A DNA stretch of 64,000 nt from Hydrogenophaga sp. IBVHS2 (GCF_002127215.1 NZ_NFUT01000005.1:62001-126000), one strand, 5' to 3'. Positions 36,398-45,299 are shown, numbered from the stretch's first letter. A program made the numbers and translations. Notes: generated from the letters alone by a model not told the origin.

Positions 36398-36940
36398 ATG
36401 GACACGACGCCTGCCCGTTACACCGCGCCCGCCCGCTGGCTGCATGCCCTGCTGGGGCTGGCCCTGGTCGGTGTGTTTGCCATGGGGCTGTACATGACCG
36501 GGCTGCCGTTCTCGCCGCAGCGCCTCAAGCTCTACAACTGGCACAAGTGGGCCGCCATCCTGGTGCTGGCCTTCTCGGTGCTGCGCCTGGTTTGGCGCCT
36601 GACCCACCGCCCGCCCGAACTGCCGCCTGCCATCCGCCACGCCATGCCGGCCTGGCAGCGCCTGGCGCACCACGGCACCCACCTGGGCCTGTACCTGCTG
36701 TTCTTTGCCGTGCCCCTGCTGGGCTGGGCCTACAGCTCGGCGGCCGGTTTTCCGGTGGTGCTGTTCGGGGTGCTCCCGCTGCCCGACTGGGTGCCGGTGA
36801 GCCCGGACCTGGCCGAAGCGCTCAAGCCGCTGCACCGGCTGGCGGCCTATGCCCTGGCGGCCCTGGTGCTGCTGCATGTGGGTGCTGCGCTCAAGCACGC
36901 CCTGATCGACCGCGACGGCCTGTTGCGCCGCATGTTCTGA
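36398..36940 (+). CDS. Cytochrome b561
   Basis: A 180-residue four-helix membrane cytochrome. The haem-ligand His residues fall in ARWLHALLG, YNWHKWAA, HHGTHLGLYLL and LLHVGAALKH, one near each helix as in E. coli CybB. It moves electrons between quinol and acceptors or superoxide at the inner membrane. It heads a unit with two YceI genes; cytochrome b561 and YceI proteins are commonly linked and both relate to isoprenoid quinones. Confidence 0.92.
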   Translation: MDTTPARYTAPARWLHALLGLALVGVFAMGLYMTGLPFSPQRLKLYNWHKWAAILVLAFSVLRLVWRLTHRPPELPPAIRHAMPAWQRLAHHGTHLGLYLLFFAVPLLGWAYSSAAGFPVVLFGVLPLPDWVPVSPDLAEALKPLHRLAAYALAALVLLHVGAALKHALIDRDGLLRRMF

Positions 36941-36959
36941 CCTTTCCGGACATCTCGCC

Positions 36960-37532
36960 ATGAACCTCCGCTTTCCTGTGCTGGCCACCGTCCTGGGTGC
37001 CGCCGCGTTCCTGCCGCTGTCGGCCTCGGCCCAGCAGGCGCTGGTTCCTGCCAGCAGCGAGATCCGCTTCACCAGCCGCCAGATGGGCGTGCCGGTGGAG
37101 GGCCAGTTCCGCCGCTTCGATGCCCAGATCAAGTTCGATCCGGCCCAGCCGGCGCAAAGCCGCATCGCGTTCACCGTGGACACCGGCAGCGCCACGCTGG
37201 GCGTGCGCGAGACCGATGCCGAACTGCCCAAACCCACCTGGTTCAATGTGGCGGCCTTCCCGCAGGCCACCTTCCAGTCCACGGCGGTGCGCCGCATCGA
37301 CGCCACCCGTTTCGAGGTGGCCGGCCGCCTGTCCATCAAGGGCGTGGGCAGCGATGTGGTGGTGCCGGTCACCCTGGCGCGCCAGGGCGCCCAGACCGTG
37401 GCCACCGGCGCCTTCCCGATCCGCCGCCTGCAGTTCCGCATCGGCGAGAACGAGTGGGCCGACACCGCCATGGTGGCCGACGAGGTGCAGGTGAAGTTCC
37501 GCCTGACCCTCACCGGCGTGGCGCCGCTCTGA
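36960..37532 (+). CDS. YceI family periplasmic protein (first copy)
   Basis: A 190-residue lipocalin-like protein with a signal peptide cleaved after ASA (PLSASAQQALV). The barrel starts VPASSEIRFTSRQMGVPVEG. YceI proteins bind polyisoprenoids in the periplasm. It begins 19 bp after cytochrome b561, and a second YceI gene follows after 46 bp. The two copies differ strongly, so they are old paralogues rather than a recent duplication. Confidence 0.93.
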   Translation: MNLRFPVLATVLGAAAFLPLSASAQQALVPASSEIRFTSRQMGVPVEGQFRRFDAQIKFDPAQPAQSRIAFTVDTGSATLGVRETDAELPKPTWFNVAAFPQATFQSTAVRRIDATRFEVAGRLSIKGVGSDVVVPVTLARQGAQTVATGAFPIRRLQFRIGENEWADTAMVADEVQVKFRLTLTGVAPL

Positions 37533-37578
37533 CCGTCCGTTTTCCTTGTCCGCTTTTCCCAACCCTCAGGAGATTCCC

Positions 37579-38154
37579 ATGCGCAAATCCCTCGCCCTGC
37601 TGGCCGCTGCCGCCAGCATCGCCACCGTGGCCACCACGGCCCAGGCCGCCGACTACGCCGTCGACCCGACCCACACCTTCGTGACCTTCGAGATCGGCCA
37701 CTTCAACACCTCCACCAACCGGGGCCGCTTCGACAAGAAGGAAGGCAGCATCCAGTTCGACCGCGCCGCCCGCACCGGCAAGGTGGACATCACCATCGAC
37801 GTGGCCTCGGTCAACACCGGCACCGCCGCTTTCGACAAGCACCTCAACAGCGCCGACCTGTTCAACACCGCGGTGCACCCCAAGGCGCGCTTCGTGTCGG
37901 ACAAGCTGGTGTTCAACGGCGACAAGGTGGTCGAGGTGCCGGGTCAGTTCACCTTCATGGGCAAGACCGCCCCGCTCACGCTCAAGGCCGTGCGCTTCAA
38001 CTGCTACGACAACCCCATGCTCAAGCGCGAGGTCTGCGGTGGCGACTTTGAAGCCGTGGTCGACCGCACCGTGTACGGCATGGACTACGCGATTGCCTTC
38101 GGTGTGCCCAAGGACGTGCGCCTGGTGATCCAGGTGGAAGCGGTTCGCCAGTAA
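37579..38154 (+). CDS. YceI family periplasmic protein (second copy)
   Basis: A 191-residue secreted protein, MRKSLALLAAAASIATVATT, cleaved after AQA. DYAVDPTHTFVTFEIGHF is the standard YceI opening. Two Cys (NCYDNP and REVCGGD) may form a disulphide, as in E. coli YceI. CAGGAGA precedes the ATG. It ends the unit and is followed by a terminator. Confidence 0.95.
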   Translation: MRKSLALLAAAASIATVATTAQAADYAVDPTHTFVTFEIGHFNTSTNRGRFDKKEGSIQFDRAARTGKVDITIDVASVNTGTAAFDKHLNSADLFNTAVHPKARFVSDKLVFNGDKVVEVPGQFTFMGKTAPLTLKAVRFNCYDNPMLKREVCGGDFEAVVDRTVYGMDYAIAFGVPKDVRLVIQVEAVRQ

Positions 38155-38180
38155 GCGCCTGCTTCGCCCTCAGGCCTCAG

Positions 38181-38206
38181 AAAAGACCGCTTCGTGCGGG
38201 CTTTTT
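38181..38206 (+). terminator. Terminator after the second YceI gene
   Basis: AAAAGACCGC and GCGGGCTTTT pair with one internal A-G mismatch around TTCGT, followed by T residues. It lies 27 bp past the stop. Confidence 0.8.
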
Positions 38207-38223
38207 GTTGGGCGGCGTGTGGC

Positions 38224-38478
38224 TCAGGGCCGGGTGCCGGTCTCCAGGGCTGTGAGGTAGTGCAGCGCGTGTTCGCGCTCGCTGCCGCACATCTCGGCCT
38301 GGGGCCGCAGCGAGCGGCACACCGCCGGCCGCTCGGGCCGACCGAACAGGCGGCAGCGCAAGGCCTCGTCCAGGTGCGGACAGGGCACGCCCGCCGGCTT
38401 GCCCTGCGGCAGTCCCGGCAGGGGGCTGCTGATGCTGGGGGCGATGCAGCAGGCCGCGCAGCCCGGGCGGCAGTCCAT
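38224..38478 (-). CDS. YkgJ family cysteine cluster protein
   Basis: An 84-residue protein with seven Cys, in CRPGCAACC, PCPHL, RCRLF and VCRSL plus EMCG: the CxxCxxCC pattern thought to bind zinc or an iron-sulphur cluster. It was too short to be resolved as a separate frame, and the start MDCRPGCAACC at 38478 fits the family. It is 5 bp downstream of the FMN reductase gene and probably shares its transcript. The role is unknown. Confidence 0.85.
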   Translation of the reverse strand: MDCRPGCAACCIAPSISSPLPGLPQGKPAGVPCPHLDEALRCRLFGRPERPAVCRSLRPQAEMCGSEREHALHYLTALETGTRP

Positions 38479-38483
38479 GGCGT

Positions 38484-39083
38484 TCAGGGCGCGGCGTTGA
38501 GCGCGCGGGCGGCGTGGATCACCTGATCGACCACGCCCTGCACCGCCTGGCGGGCGGAGTCCTGGGCCAGCCGGCCGTCGGGGTCGAAGGCGCTGGCAGC
38601 CTGACCCAGCGCGAACTGCCTCGGCGCCACCCAGCACTGCAGGTTGCGCAGCAGCGTGGACAGGTGGGCCAGACCGCGCACGCCGCCCAGGGCACCGGGC
38701 GAGGCGCTCAGCAGCCCGACCACCTTGCCCTCGAAGGGCTTGGTGCCGCGCTGCCATTCCGGGTCGGACTTGACCGGGCTGGACACCCAGTCGATGGTGT
38801 TCTTGAGCAGGCCGGTGTAGCTGCCGTTGTATTCGGGCGAGCACACGATCCACGCCGGGTGGGCATGCAGGATGCGCTTGAGTTCCAGCGAGGCGGCGGG
38901 TGTGCCGCGTGCTTCGAGGTCGGCGTTGTAGAGCGGCAGCTCGTGCGCGGCCAGGTCCAGCACGGTGACCTGGGCGCCAGCGGCGCGCGCCATGTCGGCA
39001 GCCACGTGGGCCAGCTTGCGGTTGTGGGAGCCGGTGCGGGTGCTGCCGGCAAAGACGAGGAGGGGCAGGGGGGTGTTCGACAT
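38484..39083 (-). CDS. NADPH-dependent FMN reductase
   Basis: A 199-residue flavodoxin-like reductase. The FMN phosphate site is FAGSTRTGSHNRKLA (about 11-25), and SPEYNGSYTGLLKNTIDW is the signature of the SsuE/ArsH/YieF group. It reduces flavin or quinones with NADPH. It is divergent from mnmG, about 97 bp apart. Confidence 0.9.
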   Translation of the reverse strand: MSNTPLPLLVFAGSTRTGSHNRKLAHVAADMARAAGAQVTVLDLAAHELPLYNADLEARGTPAASLELKRILHAHPAWIVCSPEYNGSYTGLLKNTIDWVSSPVKSDPEWQRGTKPFEGKVVGLLSASPGALGGVRGLAHLSTLLRNLQCWVAPRQFALGQAASAFDPDGRLAQDSARQAVQGVVDQVIHAARALNAAP

Positions 39084-39180
39084 GGCCGGCATTGTCGCGC
39101 AGCCCCCGTGGTGGCGTGGCCAGGGCTGGGCAGAAGCCGGGGCTTGATGGGACAATCGCGGGTTGCCCCGGAGTCTGACC

Positions 39181-41181
39181 ATGCTGTACCCCCAGGAATT
39201 TGATGTCATCGTCGTTGGTGGCGGCCATGCCGGCACCGAAGCCGCCCTGGCCGCTGCCCGCATGGGCTGCGTCACGCTGCTGCTGACCCACAACATCGAG
39301 ACGCTCGGTCAGATGAGCTGCAACCCCAGCATCGGCGGCATCGGCAAGGGGCATCTGGTGAAAGAGGTCGATGCCCTGGGCGGCGCCATGGCCCTGGCCA
39401 CCGACGAGGGCGGCATCCAGTTCCGCATCCTCAACAGCTCCAAGGGTCCCGCCGTGCGCGCCACCCGCGCCCAGGCCGACCGCATCCTGTACAAGGCCGC
39501 CATCCGCCGCATGCTGGAGAACCAGCCCAACCTGTGGCTGTTCCAGCAGGCGGTGGACGATCTGATGGTCGAGGGCGATGGCGATGGGGCCCGGGTGGTG
39601 GGCGCGGTCACCCAGGTGGGCATCCGTTTCCGCAGCCGCACCGTGGTGCTGACGGCGGGCACCTTCCTGGACGGCAAGATCCACGTGGGCCTGAACAACT
39701 ACAGCGCCGGCCGCGCGGGCGACCCGCCGGCGGTGAGCCTGTCGGCCCGCCTCAAGGAGCTGAAGCTGCCGCAGGGTCGCCTCAAGACCGGCACCCCGCC
39801 GCGCCTGGATGGCCGCACCATCGACTGGAGCCAGTGCACCGAACAGCCCGGCGACGGCATGCCGGGGGGTCTGAACCCGGACCAGCCGGTGCCGGTGTTC
39901 AGCTTCATGGGCAGCACGGCCATGCACCCGCAGCAGATCCCGTGCTGGATCACCCACACCAACGAGCGCACCCACGAGATCATCCGCAGCGGCTTCGACC
40001 GCAGCCCCATGTTCACCGGCAAGATCGAGGGCGTGGGCCCGCGTTACTGCCCGAGCGTGGAAGACAAGATCAACCGCTTTGCCGACAAGGACAGCCACCA
40101 GATCTTCCTGGAGCCCGAGGGACTGACCACGCACGAGGTCTATCCCAACGGCATCTCCACCAGCCTGCCGTTCGACATCCAGTACCAGCTGGTGCGTTCC
40201 ATGAAGGGCCTGGAGAACGCGCACATCCTGCGGCCGGGCTACGCCATCGAATACGACTACTTCGACCCGCGCTCGCTCAAGAGCAGCTTCGAGACGCGGC
40301 AGATCGGCGGCCTGTTCTTTGCGGGTCAGATCAACGGCACCACCGGCTACGAAGAGGCGGCGGCCCAGGGCCTGTTCGCCGGCATCAATGCCGCGCTGCA
40401 GTGCCGCCAGCTGGCCGGGCAGGGCAACGATTTCGGCGGGGCCTGGCTGCCGGCCCGCGACGAGGCCTACCTCGGCGTGCTGGTGGACGACCTGGTCACC
40501 CAGGGCGTGACCGAGCCCTACCGCATGTTCACCAGCCGCGCCGAGTTCCGCCTGCAGCTGCGCGAGGACAACGCCGACATGCGCCTGACCGAGACCGGCC
40601 GCAAGCTGGGCCTGGTGGACGACGCCCGCTGGGATGCCTTCTGCCGCAAGCGCGATGCGGTTTCACGTGAAACCGAACGCCTCAAGGCCACCTGGGTGAA
40701 CCCGCGCAACCTGCCGGCGGCCACCGCCGAGGCGGTGCTGGGCAAGGCGATCGAGCACGAGCACAACCTGTTCGATCTGCTGCGCCGCCCCGGTGTGTCG
40801 TACGACGCCCTGGCAGCCATGGAAGAGGGCCGCTTCGCCAGCCCGGATGTTTCACGTGAAACCCTGGGCGACCTGCATGCCCCGGTGGTGGAGCAGGTGG
40901 AGATTGCCGCCAAGTACTCGGGCTACATCGACCGCCAGAAGTCCGAGGTGGAGCGGGCCGCCCATTACGAGCATCTGCGCCTGCCGGACGACATCGACTA
41001 CCTGCAGGTCACGGCCCTGTCGTTCGAGGCGCGGCAGAAGCTGGCCAAGCACCGGCCCGAGACCCTGGGTCAAGCGTCCCGCATTTCCGGCATCACGCCG
41101 GCCAGCATCTCCCTGCTGCTGATCCACCTGAAAAAGGGCGGCTTCAAGGGCTTTGCCCGCCGCGAGTCGGAAGCGGCATGA
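39181..41181 (+). CDS. mnmG: tRNA uridine-5-carboxymethylaminomethyl modification enzyme MnmG
   Basis: A 666-residue FAD enzyme that with MnmE modifies U34 of certain tRNAs. GGGHAGTE at 13-20 binds FAD, and [20 protein letters not shown] is the family signature. Length is slightly above E. coli (629). Two parS-like sites are embedded near its 3' end, where they encode the peptides VSRETE and VSRETL. The stop overlaps rsmG as ATGA. GACAAT at 39151-39156 may be the -10 element. Confidence 0.97.
   Translation: MLYPQEFDVIVVGGGHAGTEAALAAARMGCVTLLLTHNIETLGQMSCNPSIGGIGKGHLVKEVDALGGAMALATDEGGIQFRILNSSKGPAVRATRAQADRILYKAAIRRMLENQPNLWLFQQAVDDLMVEGDGDGARVVGAVTQVGIRFRSRTVVLTAGTFLDGKIHVGLNNYSAGRAGDPPAVSLSARLKELKLPQGRLKTGTPPRLDGRTIDWSQCTEQPGDGMPGGLNPDQPVPVFSFMGSTAMHPQQIPCWITHTNERTHEIIRSGFDRSPMFTGKIEGVGPRYCPSVEDKINRFADKDSHQIFLEPEGLTTHEVYPNGISTSLPFDIQYQLVRSMKGLENAHILRPGYAIEYDYFDPRSLKSSFETRQIGGLFFAGQINGTTGYEEAAAQGLFAGINAALQCRQLAGQGNDFGGAWLPARDEAYLGVLVDDLVTQGVTEPYRMFTSRAEFRLQLREDNADMRLTETGRKLGLVDDARWDAFCRKRDAVSRETERLKATWVNPRNLPAATAEAVLGKAIEHEHNLFDLLRRPGVSYDALAAMEEGRFASPDVSRETLGDLHAPVVEQVEIAAKYSGYIDRQKSEVERAAHYEHLRLPDDIDYLQVTALSFEARQKLAKHRPETLGQASRISGITPASISLLLIHLKKGGFKGFARRESEAA
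40659..40674. promoter_or_regulatory. parS: parS-like site 1, inside mnmG
   Basis: GGTTTCACGTGAAACC, a perfect 16-bp palindrome. Its inner 14 bases equal the consensus parS core GTTTCACGTGAAAC. ParB, encoded 3.5 kb downstream, should bind it. Confidence 0.88.
40848..40863. promoter_or_regulatory. parS: parS-like site 2, inside mnmG
   Basis: TGTTTCACGTGAAACC matches the consensus TGTTTCACGTGAAACA at 15 of 16 positions. It lies 189 bp after site 1, in the same reading frame relation, giving the peptide VSRET again. Confidence 0.9.
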
Positions 41182-41837
41182 GCGCGGCCGACCTTCGCCC
41201 CGTGCTGGTGGCCGGGGTGCATGAACTCGGGCTCCAGCTGTCCGATGCCCAGATCGATCAGCTGCTGGCCTACCAGGACCTGATCGCCAAGTGGAACAAG
41301 GTCTACAACCTGACCTCGGTGCGCGATCCGGCCGAGATGCTGACCCACCACCTGCTCGACAGCCTGGCGGCCATCCCGCCGCTGCTGCGCCAGACTCAAG
41401 GCCGGGCCGTGCGCCTGCTGGATGTGGGGTCGGGTGGCGGCCTGCCGGGCGTGGTGATCGCCATCACCTGCCCGCACATCGAGGTGCATTGCGTGGACAC
41501 GGTGCTCAAGAAGGCGACCTTCATCCAGCAGGTGGCCGCCAGCTTGCGTCTGCCCAATCTGCGCGGCATCCACGCGCGGGTGGAGTCGCTGCGGGCGGAT
41601 CAGGGTGGCGGCTACGACGTGGTTTGCTCCCGGGCCTTTGCCTCGCTGGTGGACTTCACCACCTGGTCGCGTTCGGCGCTCAAGCCGGACGGGGTGTGGA
41701 TGGCGCTCAAGGGCAAGCATCCGGCCGATGAGCTGGCGGCTTTGCCGGCCTCGGTGGCGGTGTTTCACGTGGAACAGCTGCAGGTGCCGGGGCTGGGGGC
41801 GGAGCGGTGCATCGTCTGGCTTCGGGCCTCCTTCTGA
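41178..41837 (+). CDS. rsmG: 16S rRNA (guanine-527 N7)-methyltransferase RsmG
   Basis: A 219-residue SAM-dependent methyltransferase. [17 protein letters not shown] is the SAM-binding motif, and NLTSVRDP with HHLLDSLA form the N-terminal signature. It methylates G527 of 16S rRNA. ATGA overlap with mnmG gives coupled translation. A parS-like site lies in its last 80 bases. Confidence 0.96.
   Translation: MSAADLRPVLVAGVHELGLQLSDAQIDQLLAYQDLIAKWNKVYNLTSVRDPAEMLTHHLLDSLAAIPPLLRQTQGRAVRLLDVGSGGGLPGVVIAITCPHIEVHCVDTVLKKATFIQQVAASLRLPNLRGIHARVESLRADQGGGYDVVCSRAFASLVDFTTWSRSALKPDGVWMALKGKHPADELAALPASVAVFHVEQLQVPGLGAERCIVWLRASF
41761..41776. promoter_or_regulatory. parS: parS-like site 3, inside rsmG
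   Basis: TGTTTCACGTGGAACA matches the parS consensus except for one asymmetric T/G position, and is symmetric elsewhere. Confidence 0.8.
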
Positions 41838-42167
41838 CTTTTCGCTCTTCTGTTCCTTCCGAGGGGTGAGGGGCCGGTGCGCGGACTTCGGCCAGCTCGC
41901 GGGCGGCTGCTACAGACGTGCCTGGGTTTCTTCGTCAACGCTGCCCGGGCAAGCCACCTCTGTGGCAACCGCGAATCGGGCCTGCGTCCGCGCACCGGTC
42001 CCTCACCCCTCCAAACCAGGCGGGCACGCCACCCCGCAGCCTTCCCCGCCCACCCCTCTCCACAAGCCGACAACGCCGCAAAACCGCAACGCCTCCCCCG
42101 CCACAAACCTGGCAACACGAACCCCCTCACGTAAACTCCACCGTCCCCCACCCGGAGAGCCCACCCC
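41838..42167. repeat. Large hairpin repeat, copy A (rsmG-lysE gap)
   Basis: A 330-bp gap dominated by one structure. Arms 41861-41886 and 41986-42011 pair over 26 positions with a single G-T wobble. The 99-base interior holds GCTCGCGGGCGGC (41895-41907), CGTCAAC (41933-41939) and CTCTGTGGCAACCGCGAAT (41958-41976), plus an inner hairpin TGCCTGGG/CCCGGGCA. All three blocks recur in copy B at 45.1 kb in the same order and orientation, inside arms of different sequence. A shared tail CCCGCCCACCCCTC follows both copies. Function unknown: structured RNA, attenuator or small mobile repeat. Confidence 0.75.
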
Positions 42168-42782
42168 ATGTTCGGCATCGCAGATTACGGCGCCTTCGTC
42201 GTCGCCATCGTCATCTTTCTGGCCATTCCCGGCCCCGGCAACCTGGCCCTCATCACCTCCACCGGCAAGGGCGGCATCCGGGGCGGGCTGGCTGCCACCC
42301 TGGGCGTGATCGCGGGTGACCAGGTGCTCATGTGGCTGGCGGTGGCGGGCGTGGCCGCCTTGCTCGCCGCCACACCGGCGGCTTTCAGCGCGGTGCAGTG
42401 GGTGGGTGCGGCCTATCTCGCCTGGCTCGGCTGGAAGATGCTCACCGCCCAGCCCGGCGATGCCCCGGTGCTCAACATCCGCCCGCGCCAGTACTTCCAG
42501 CAGGCGGCCGCCATCACCCTGCTCAACCCCAAGGCTATCGTGTTCTACATGGCCTTCTTTCCGCTGTTCGTCGACCCGGCCCGGCACCAGGGCCTGGCCA
42601 CGTTTGGCGCCATGGCGCTGACCATTGCGGCGCTCACCTTCCTCTATGGTCTGGTGGTGGTGCTGCTCACCCACCACCTGGCCGAGCGGCTCCGGGCCAA
42701 TCCGCGCATCACCCGCACCCTGGAGAAGCTGGCGGGTGTGTTCCTCATCGGCTTCGGCGTGAAGCTGGCCCTGTCCAAGTAA
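42168..42782 (+). CDS. LysE family amino-acid exporter
   Basis: A 204-residue membrane protein with six predicted helices of the LysE/RhtB family (PGPGNLALITSTGKGGIRGG near the start and FNPKAIVFYM-like LLNPKAIVFYMAFFPLF). It exports an amino acid or homoserine lactone-type metabolite. It starts the lysE-parA-hydrolase-parB stretch, 12 bp before parA. The ArgP-like regulator that often controls lysE is 15 kb away here. Confidence 0.9.
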   Translation: MFGIADYGAFVVAIVIFLAIPGPGNLALITSTGKGGIRGGLAATLGVIAGDQVLMWLAVAGVAALLAATPAAFSAVQWVGAAYLAWLGWKMLTAQPGDAPVLNIRPRQYFQQAAAITLLNPKAIVFYMAFFPLFVDPARHQGLATFGAMALTIAALTFLYGLVVVLLTHHLAERLRANPRITRTLEKLAGVFLIGFGVKLALSK

Positions 42783-42794
42783 GCGGAAGACCCC

Positions 42795-43565
42795 ATGGCA
42801 AAAATTTTCTGTGTGGCCAACCAGAAGGGCGGCGTCGGCAAGACCACCACCACGGTCAATCTGGCGGCCGGTCTGGCCAAGGTGGGGCAGCGGGTGCTGA
42901 TGGTCGACCTCGACCCCCAGGGCAATGCCACCATGGGTTCGGGCATCGACAAGCGCACCATGGCGCTGTCGGTGTACGACGTGCTGCTCGAATCGGCATC
43001 GGTGGCCGAGGCGGCGGTGTTGTCGGAGAAGTGCGGCTACCACGTGCTGGGCGCCAACCGCGACCTGGCCGGTGCCGAGGTGGAGCTGGTCGAACTGGAT
43101 CGGCGCGAGAAACGCCTGAAGACCGCGCTGGCCGCGGTGGATGCCGACTACGACTTCGTGCTGATCGACTGTCCGCCCAGCCTGTCCATGCTCACCCTCA
43201 ACGGCCTGTGCTCGGCCCACGGCGTGATCGTGCCCATGCAGTGCGAGTACTTCGCCCTGGAAGGCCTGACCGATCTGGTCAACACCATCAAGCAGGTGCA
43301 CGCCAACCTCAACCGCGACCTGCAGATCATCGGCCTGCTGCGGGTGATGTTCGACCCGCGCATCACCCTGCAGCAGCAGGTCAGCGACCAGCTCAAGGCC
43401 CACTTCGGCGACAAGGTGTTCGACACGGTGATCCCGCGCAACGTGCGGCTGGCCGAAGCGCCCAGCTATGGTCTGCCGGGCGTGGTGTTCGACCCGTCGG
43501 CCCGGGGCAGCCAGGCCTTCGTGACCTTTGCCCAGGAAATGGTCGACCGCATCCGCACGATGTGA
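42795..43565 (+). CDS. parA: Chromosome partitioning ATPase ParA (Soj)
   Basis: A 256-residue deviant Walker ATPase: KGGVGKTTTT at 11-20, DLDPQGN (Walker A') and DYDFVLIDCPPSL (Walker B). It has no N-terminal DNA-binding extension, so it is the chromosomal type Ib form. It drives segregation of ParB-parS complexes. An alpha/beta hydrolase gene starts at its stop (GTGA overlap) and separates it from parB. Confidence 0.96.
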   Translation: MAKIFCVANQKGGVGKTTTTVNLAAGLAKVGQRVLMVDLDPQGNATMGSGIDKRTMALSVYDVLLESASVAEAAVLSEKCGYHVLGANRDLAGAEVELVELDRREKRLKTALAAVDADYDFVLIDCPPSLSMLTLNGLCSAHGVIVPMQCEYFALEGLTDLVNTIKQVHANLNRDLQIIGLLRVMFDPRITLQQQVSDQLKAHFGDKVFDTVIPRNVRLAEAPSYGLPGVVFDPSARGSQAFVTFAQEMVDRIRTM

Positions 43566-44125
43566 CGGCCCCGCACCGGTTCCACGTGAAAAACTCGAAC
43601 GTCCTCATCCTGCCCGGCTGGCAGAACAGCGGCCCGGACCACTGGCAGAGCCGGTGGGAGGCCCTGCATGGTTACCAGCGCGTGGACCAGTCCGACTGGA
43701 TGAGCCCGCGCCGGGGCGACTGGATGGCCCGACTCGACGAGGTGCTGCTCGGCCTGGACGGCCCAGCGGTGCTGGTGGCCCACAGCCTGGGCTGCATCCT
43801 CACTGCCGCCTGGGCGGCCCACTCGCGCCACACCGGCCGGGTCAAGGCGGCCCTGCTGGTGGCGCCCGGAGACCCGGAGCAGGAGGCCCTGCAGGTCCAG
43901 CTGCCCAGCTGGTCGCCGGTGCTCCTGCAGCCGCTGCCCTTCCGCTCGGTGCTGGTGGGCAGCCGCAACGACCCCTACTGCACCGAGGCCCGCGCCCGCC
44001 GTTTTGCCCAGGCCTGGGGCGCCCGCTATGTCGACCTGGGCCACGCCGGCCACATCAATGCCGAATCCGATCTGGGCGACTGGCCGCAGGGCCACGCCTG
44101 GCTGCAAGAACTCATCAAGGACTGA
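43562..44125 (+). CDS. RBBP9/YdeN family alpha/beta hydrolase
   Basis: A 187-residue serine hydrolase fold: NVLILPGWQNSGPDHWQ at the N-terminus, nucleophile Ser in VAHSLGC, Asp in SRNDPYC and His in HAGHINAESDLGDWPQG. No ATG is available. GTG at 43562 overlaps the parA stop; a second GTG at 43586 would remove eight residues and fits the family N-terminus as well. Its position between parA and parB with almost no gaps implies co-expression, but no role in partitioning is known. Confidence 0.88.
   Translation: MTAPHRFHVKNSNVLILPGWQNSGPDHWQSRWEALHGYQRVDQSDWMSPRRGDWMARLDEVLLGLDGPAVLVAHSLGCILTAAWAAHSRHTGRVKAALLVAPGDPEQEALQVQLPSWSPVLLQPLPFRSVLVGSRNDPYCTEARARRFAQAWGARYVDLGHAGHINAESDLGDWPQGHAWLQELIKD
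43579..43592. promoter_or_regulatory. Degenerate parS-like site 4 at the start of the hydrolase gene
   Basis: GTTCCACGTGAAAA differs from GTTTCACGTGAAAC at two of 14 positions, keeping the CACGTGAAA core. It may be a weak ParB site or chance. Confidence 0.45.
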
Positions 44126-44128
44126 CAC

Positions 44129-45046
44129 ATGGTCACCAAGAAACCCAAGGGCCTCGGACGCGGCCTCGAAGCCCTGCTCGGCCCCAAGGTGCAGGAGCCG
44201 GCGGCCGGCAGCGACGCCGCCGATGCCACGCCCAGCAGCCTGACCCTCGATCAGATGGTGCCCGGCGTCTACCAGCCGCGCACCCGCATGGACGAGGGCG
44301 CCCTGTACGAACTGGCCGAGAGCATCAAGGCCCAGGGCATCATGCAGCCCATCCTGGTGCGGCGCCTGACGGCGGGCGACAACGTTGGCAAGTACGAAAT
44401 CATTGCCGGCGAACGCCGCTTCCGCGCCTCGAAGCTGGCCGGTCTGGACCGGGTGCCGGTGCTGGTGCGCGAGGTGCCGGACGAGTCGGCCGCCGCCATG
44501 GCGCTGATCGAGAACATCCAGCGCGAAGACCTCAACCCGCTGGAAGAAGCACAGGGCTTGCAACGCTTGGTCAAAGAGTTTGGGCTCACTCACGAGCAGG
44601 CGGCGCAGGCCGTGGGCCGGTCCCGCAGCGCGGCCAGCAACCTGCTGCGCCTGCTGCAGCTGGCCGAGCCGGTGCAGACCATGCTGATGGCCGGTGACCT
44701 CGACATGGGCCACGCCCGGGCGCTGCTGGCACTGGAGAAGGCCGCCCAGATCACGGCGGCCAACCAGATTGCGGCGCGCAAGCTGTCGGTGCGCGAGACC
44801 GAGGGCCTGGTCAAGAAGCTCAGCGCCGAGTTCGAGCTGTCACCGCAGAAGCCGCGCAAGGAGAAGTCCCGCGACATCCGCCGGGTGGAAGAGGAGCTGG
44901 CCGACCTGCTCACCGCCGAGGTGGAGGTGCGCATCAAGAAGCGGGTGAAGCGCCATGGGCGGATGGAAGAGATGGGCGAGCTGGCGATCCAGTTCGGGTC
45001 GCTGGAGGAGCTCAATGGGTTGATCGACCGGTTGCGGGGGCAGTGA
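44129..45046 (+). CDS. parB: Chromosome partitioning protein ParB
   Basis: A 305-residue CTP-dependent clamp protein. The ParB/Srx domain carries GERRFRAS at 94-101 and ENIQRED at 128-134; the helix-turn-helix that reads parS is about 153-176 (LTHEQAAQAVGRSRSAASNL); the C-terminal dimerisation domain ends GSLEELNGLIDRLRG. It binds the parS sites 2.4-3.5 kb upstream and spreads. It starts 3 bp after the hydrolase stop. Confidence 0.97.
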   Translation: MVTKKPKGLGRGLEALLGPKVQEPAAGSDAADATPSSLTLDQMVPGVYQPRTRMDEGALYELAESIKAQGIMQPILVRRLTAGDNVGKYEIIAGERRFRASKLAGLDRVPVLVREVPDESAAAMALIENIQREDLNPLEEAQGLQRLVKEFGLTHEQAAQAVGRSRSAASNLLRLLQLAEPVQTMLMAGDLDMGHARALLALEKAAQITAANQIAARKLSVRETEGLVKKLSAEFELSPQKPRKEKSRDIRRVEEELADLLTAEVEVRIKKRVKRHGRMEEMGELAIQFGSLEELNGLIDRLRGQ

Positions 45047-45299
45047 TCGGTCTGTCGGGCTGAAGTTTCGTTCGCGGCTGGGTGGGTGGGGCGGCGGGTG
45101 ACCCCCGCAGACTCTGGCGCTGCTCGCGGGCGGCGGTGCAGGCAGGTTGAGGTTGCCGCGTCAACACCGGGTGGGTGCGCACGCTCTGTGGCAACCGCGA
45201 ATTGGCGCCGGCGTCTGCGGGGGTCACCCGCCACCCGCGAGCAGCGCCGAAGACCGCAGGCCGCGCCCTTCGTCCCGCCCACCCCTCCGCGCAAGAAAC
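45047..45299. repeat. Large hairpin repeat, copy B (downstream of parB)
   Basis: Arms 45093-45112 and 45213-45232 pair perfectly over 20 positions and continue with three more pairs (45089-45091 with 45234-45236) after one mismatch. The 100-base interior holds GCTCGCGGGCGGC (45122-45134), GCGTCAAC (ending 45165) and CTCTGTGGCAACCGCGAAT (45184-45202), as in copy A. The arm sequences (GGGTGACCCCCGCAGAC) are unrelated to those of copy A (GGTGCGCGGAC), yet each pair is complementary. The element ends just before the stop of the minus-strand oxidase gene. Confidence 0.75.
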
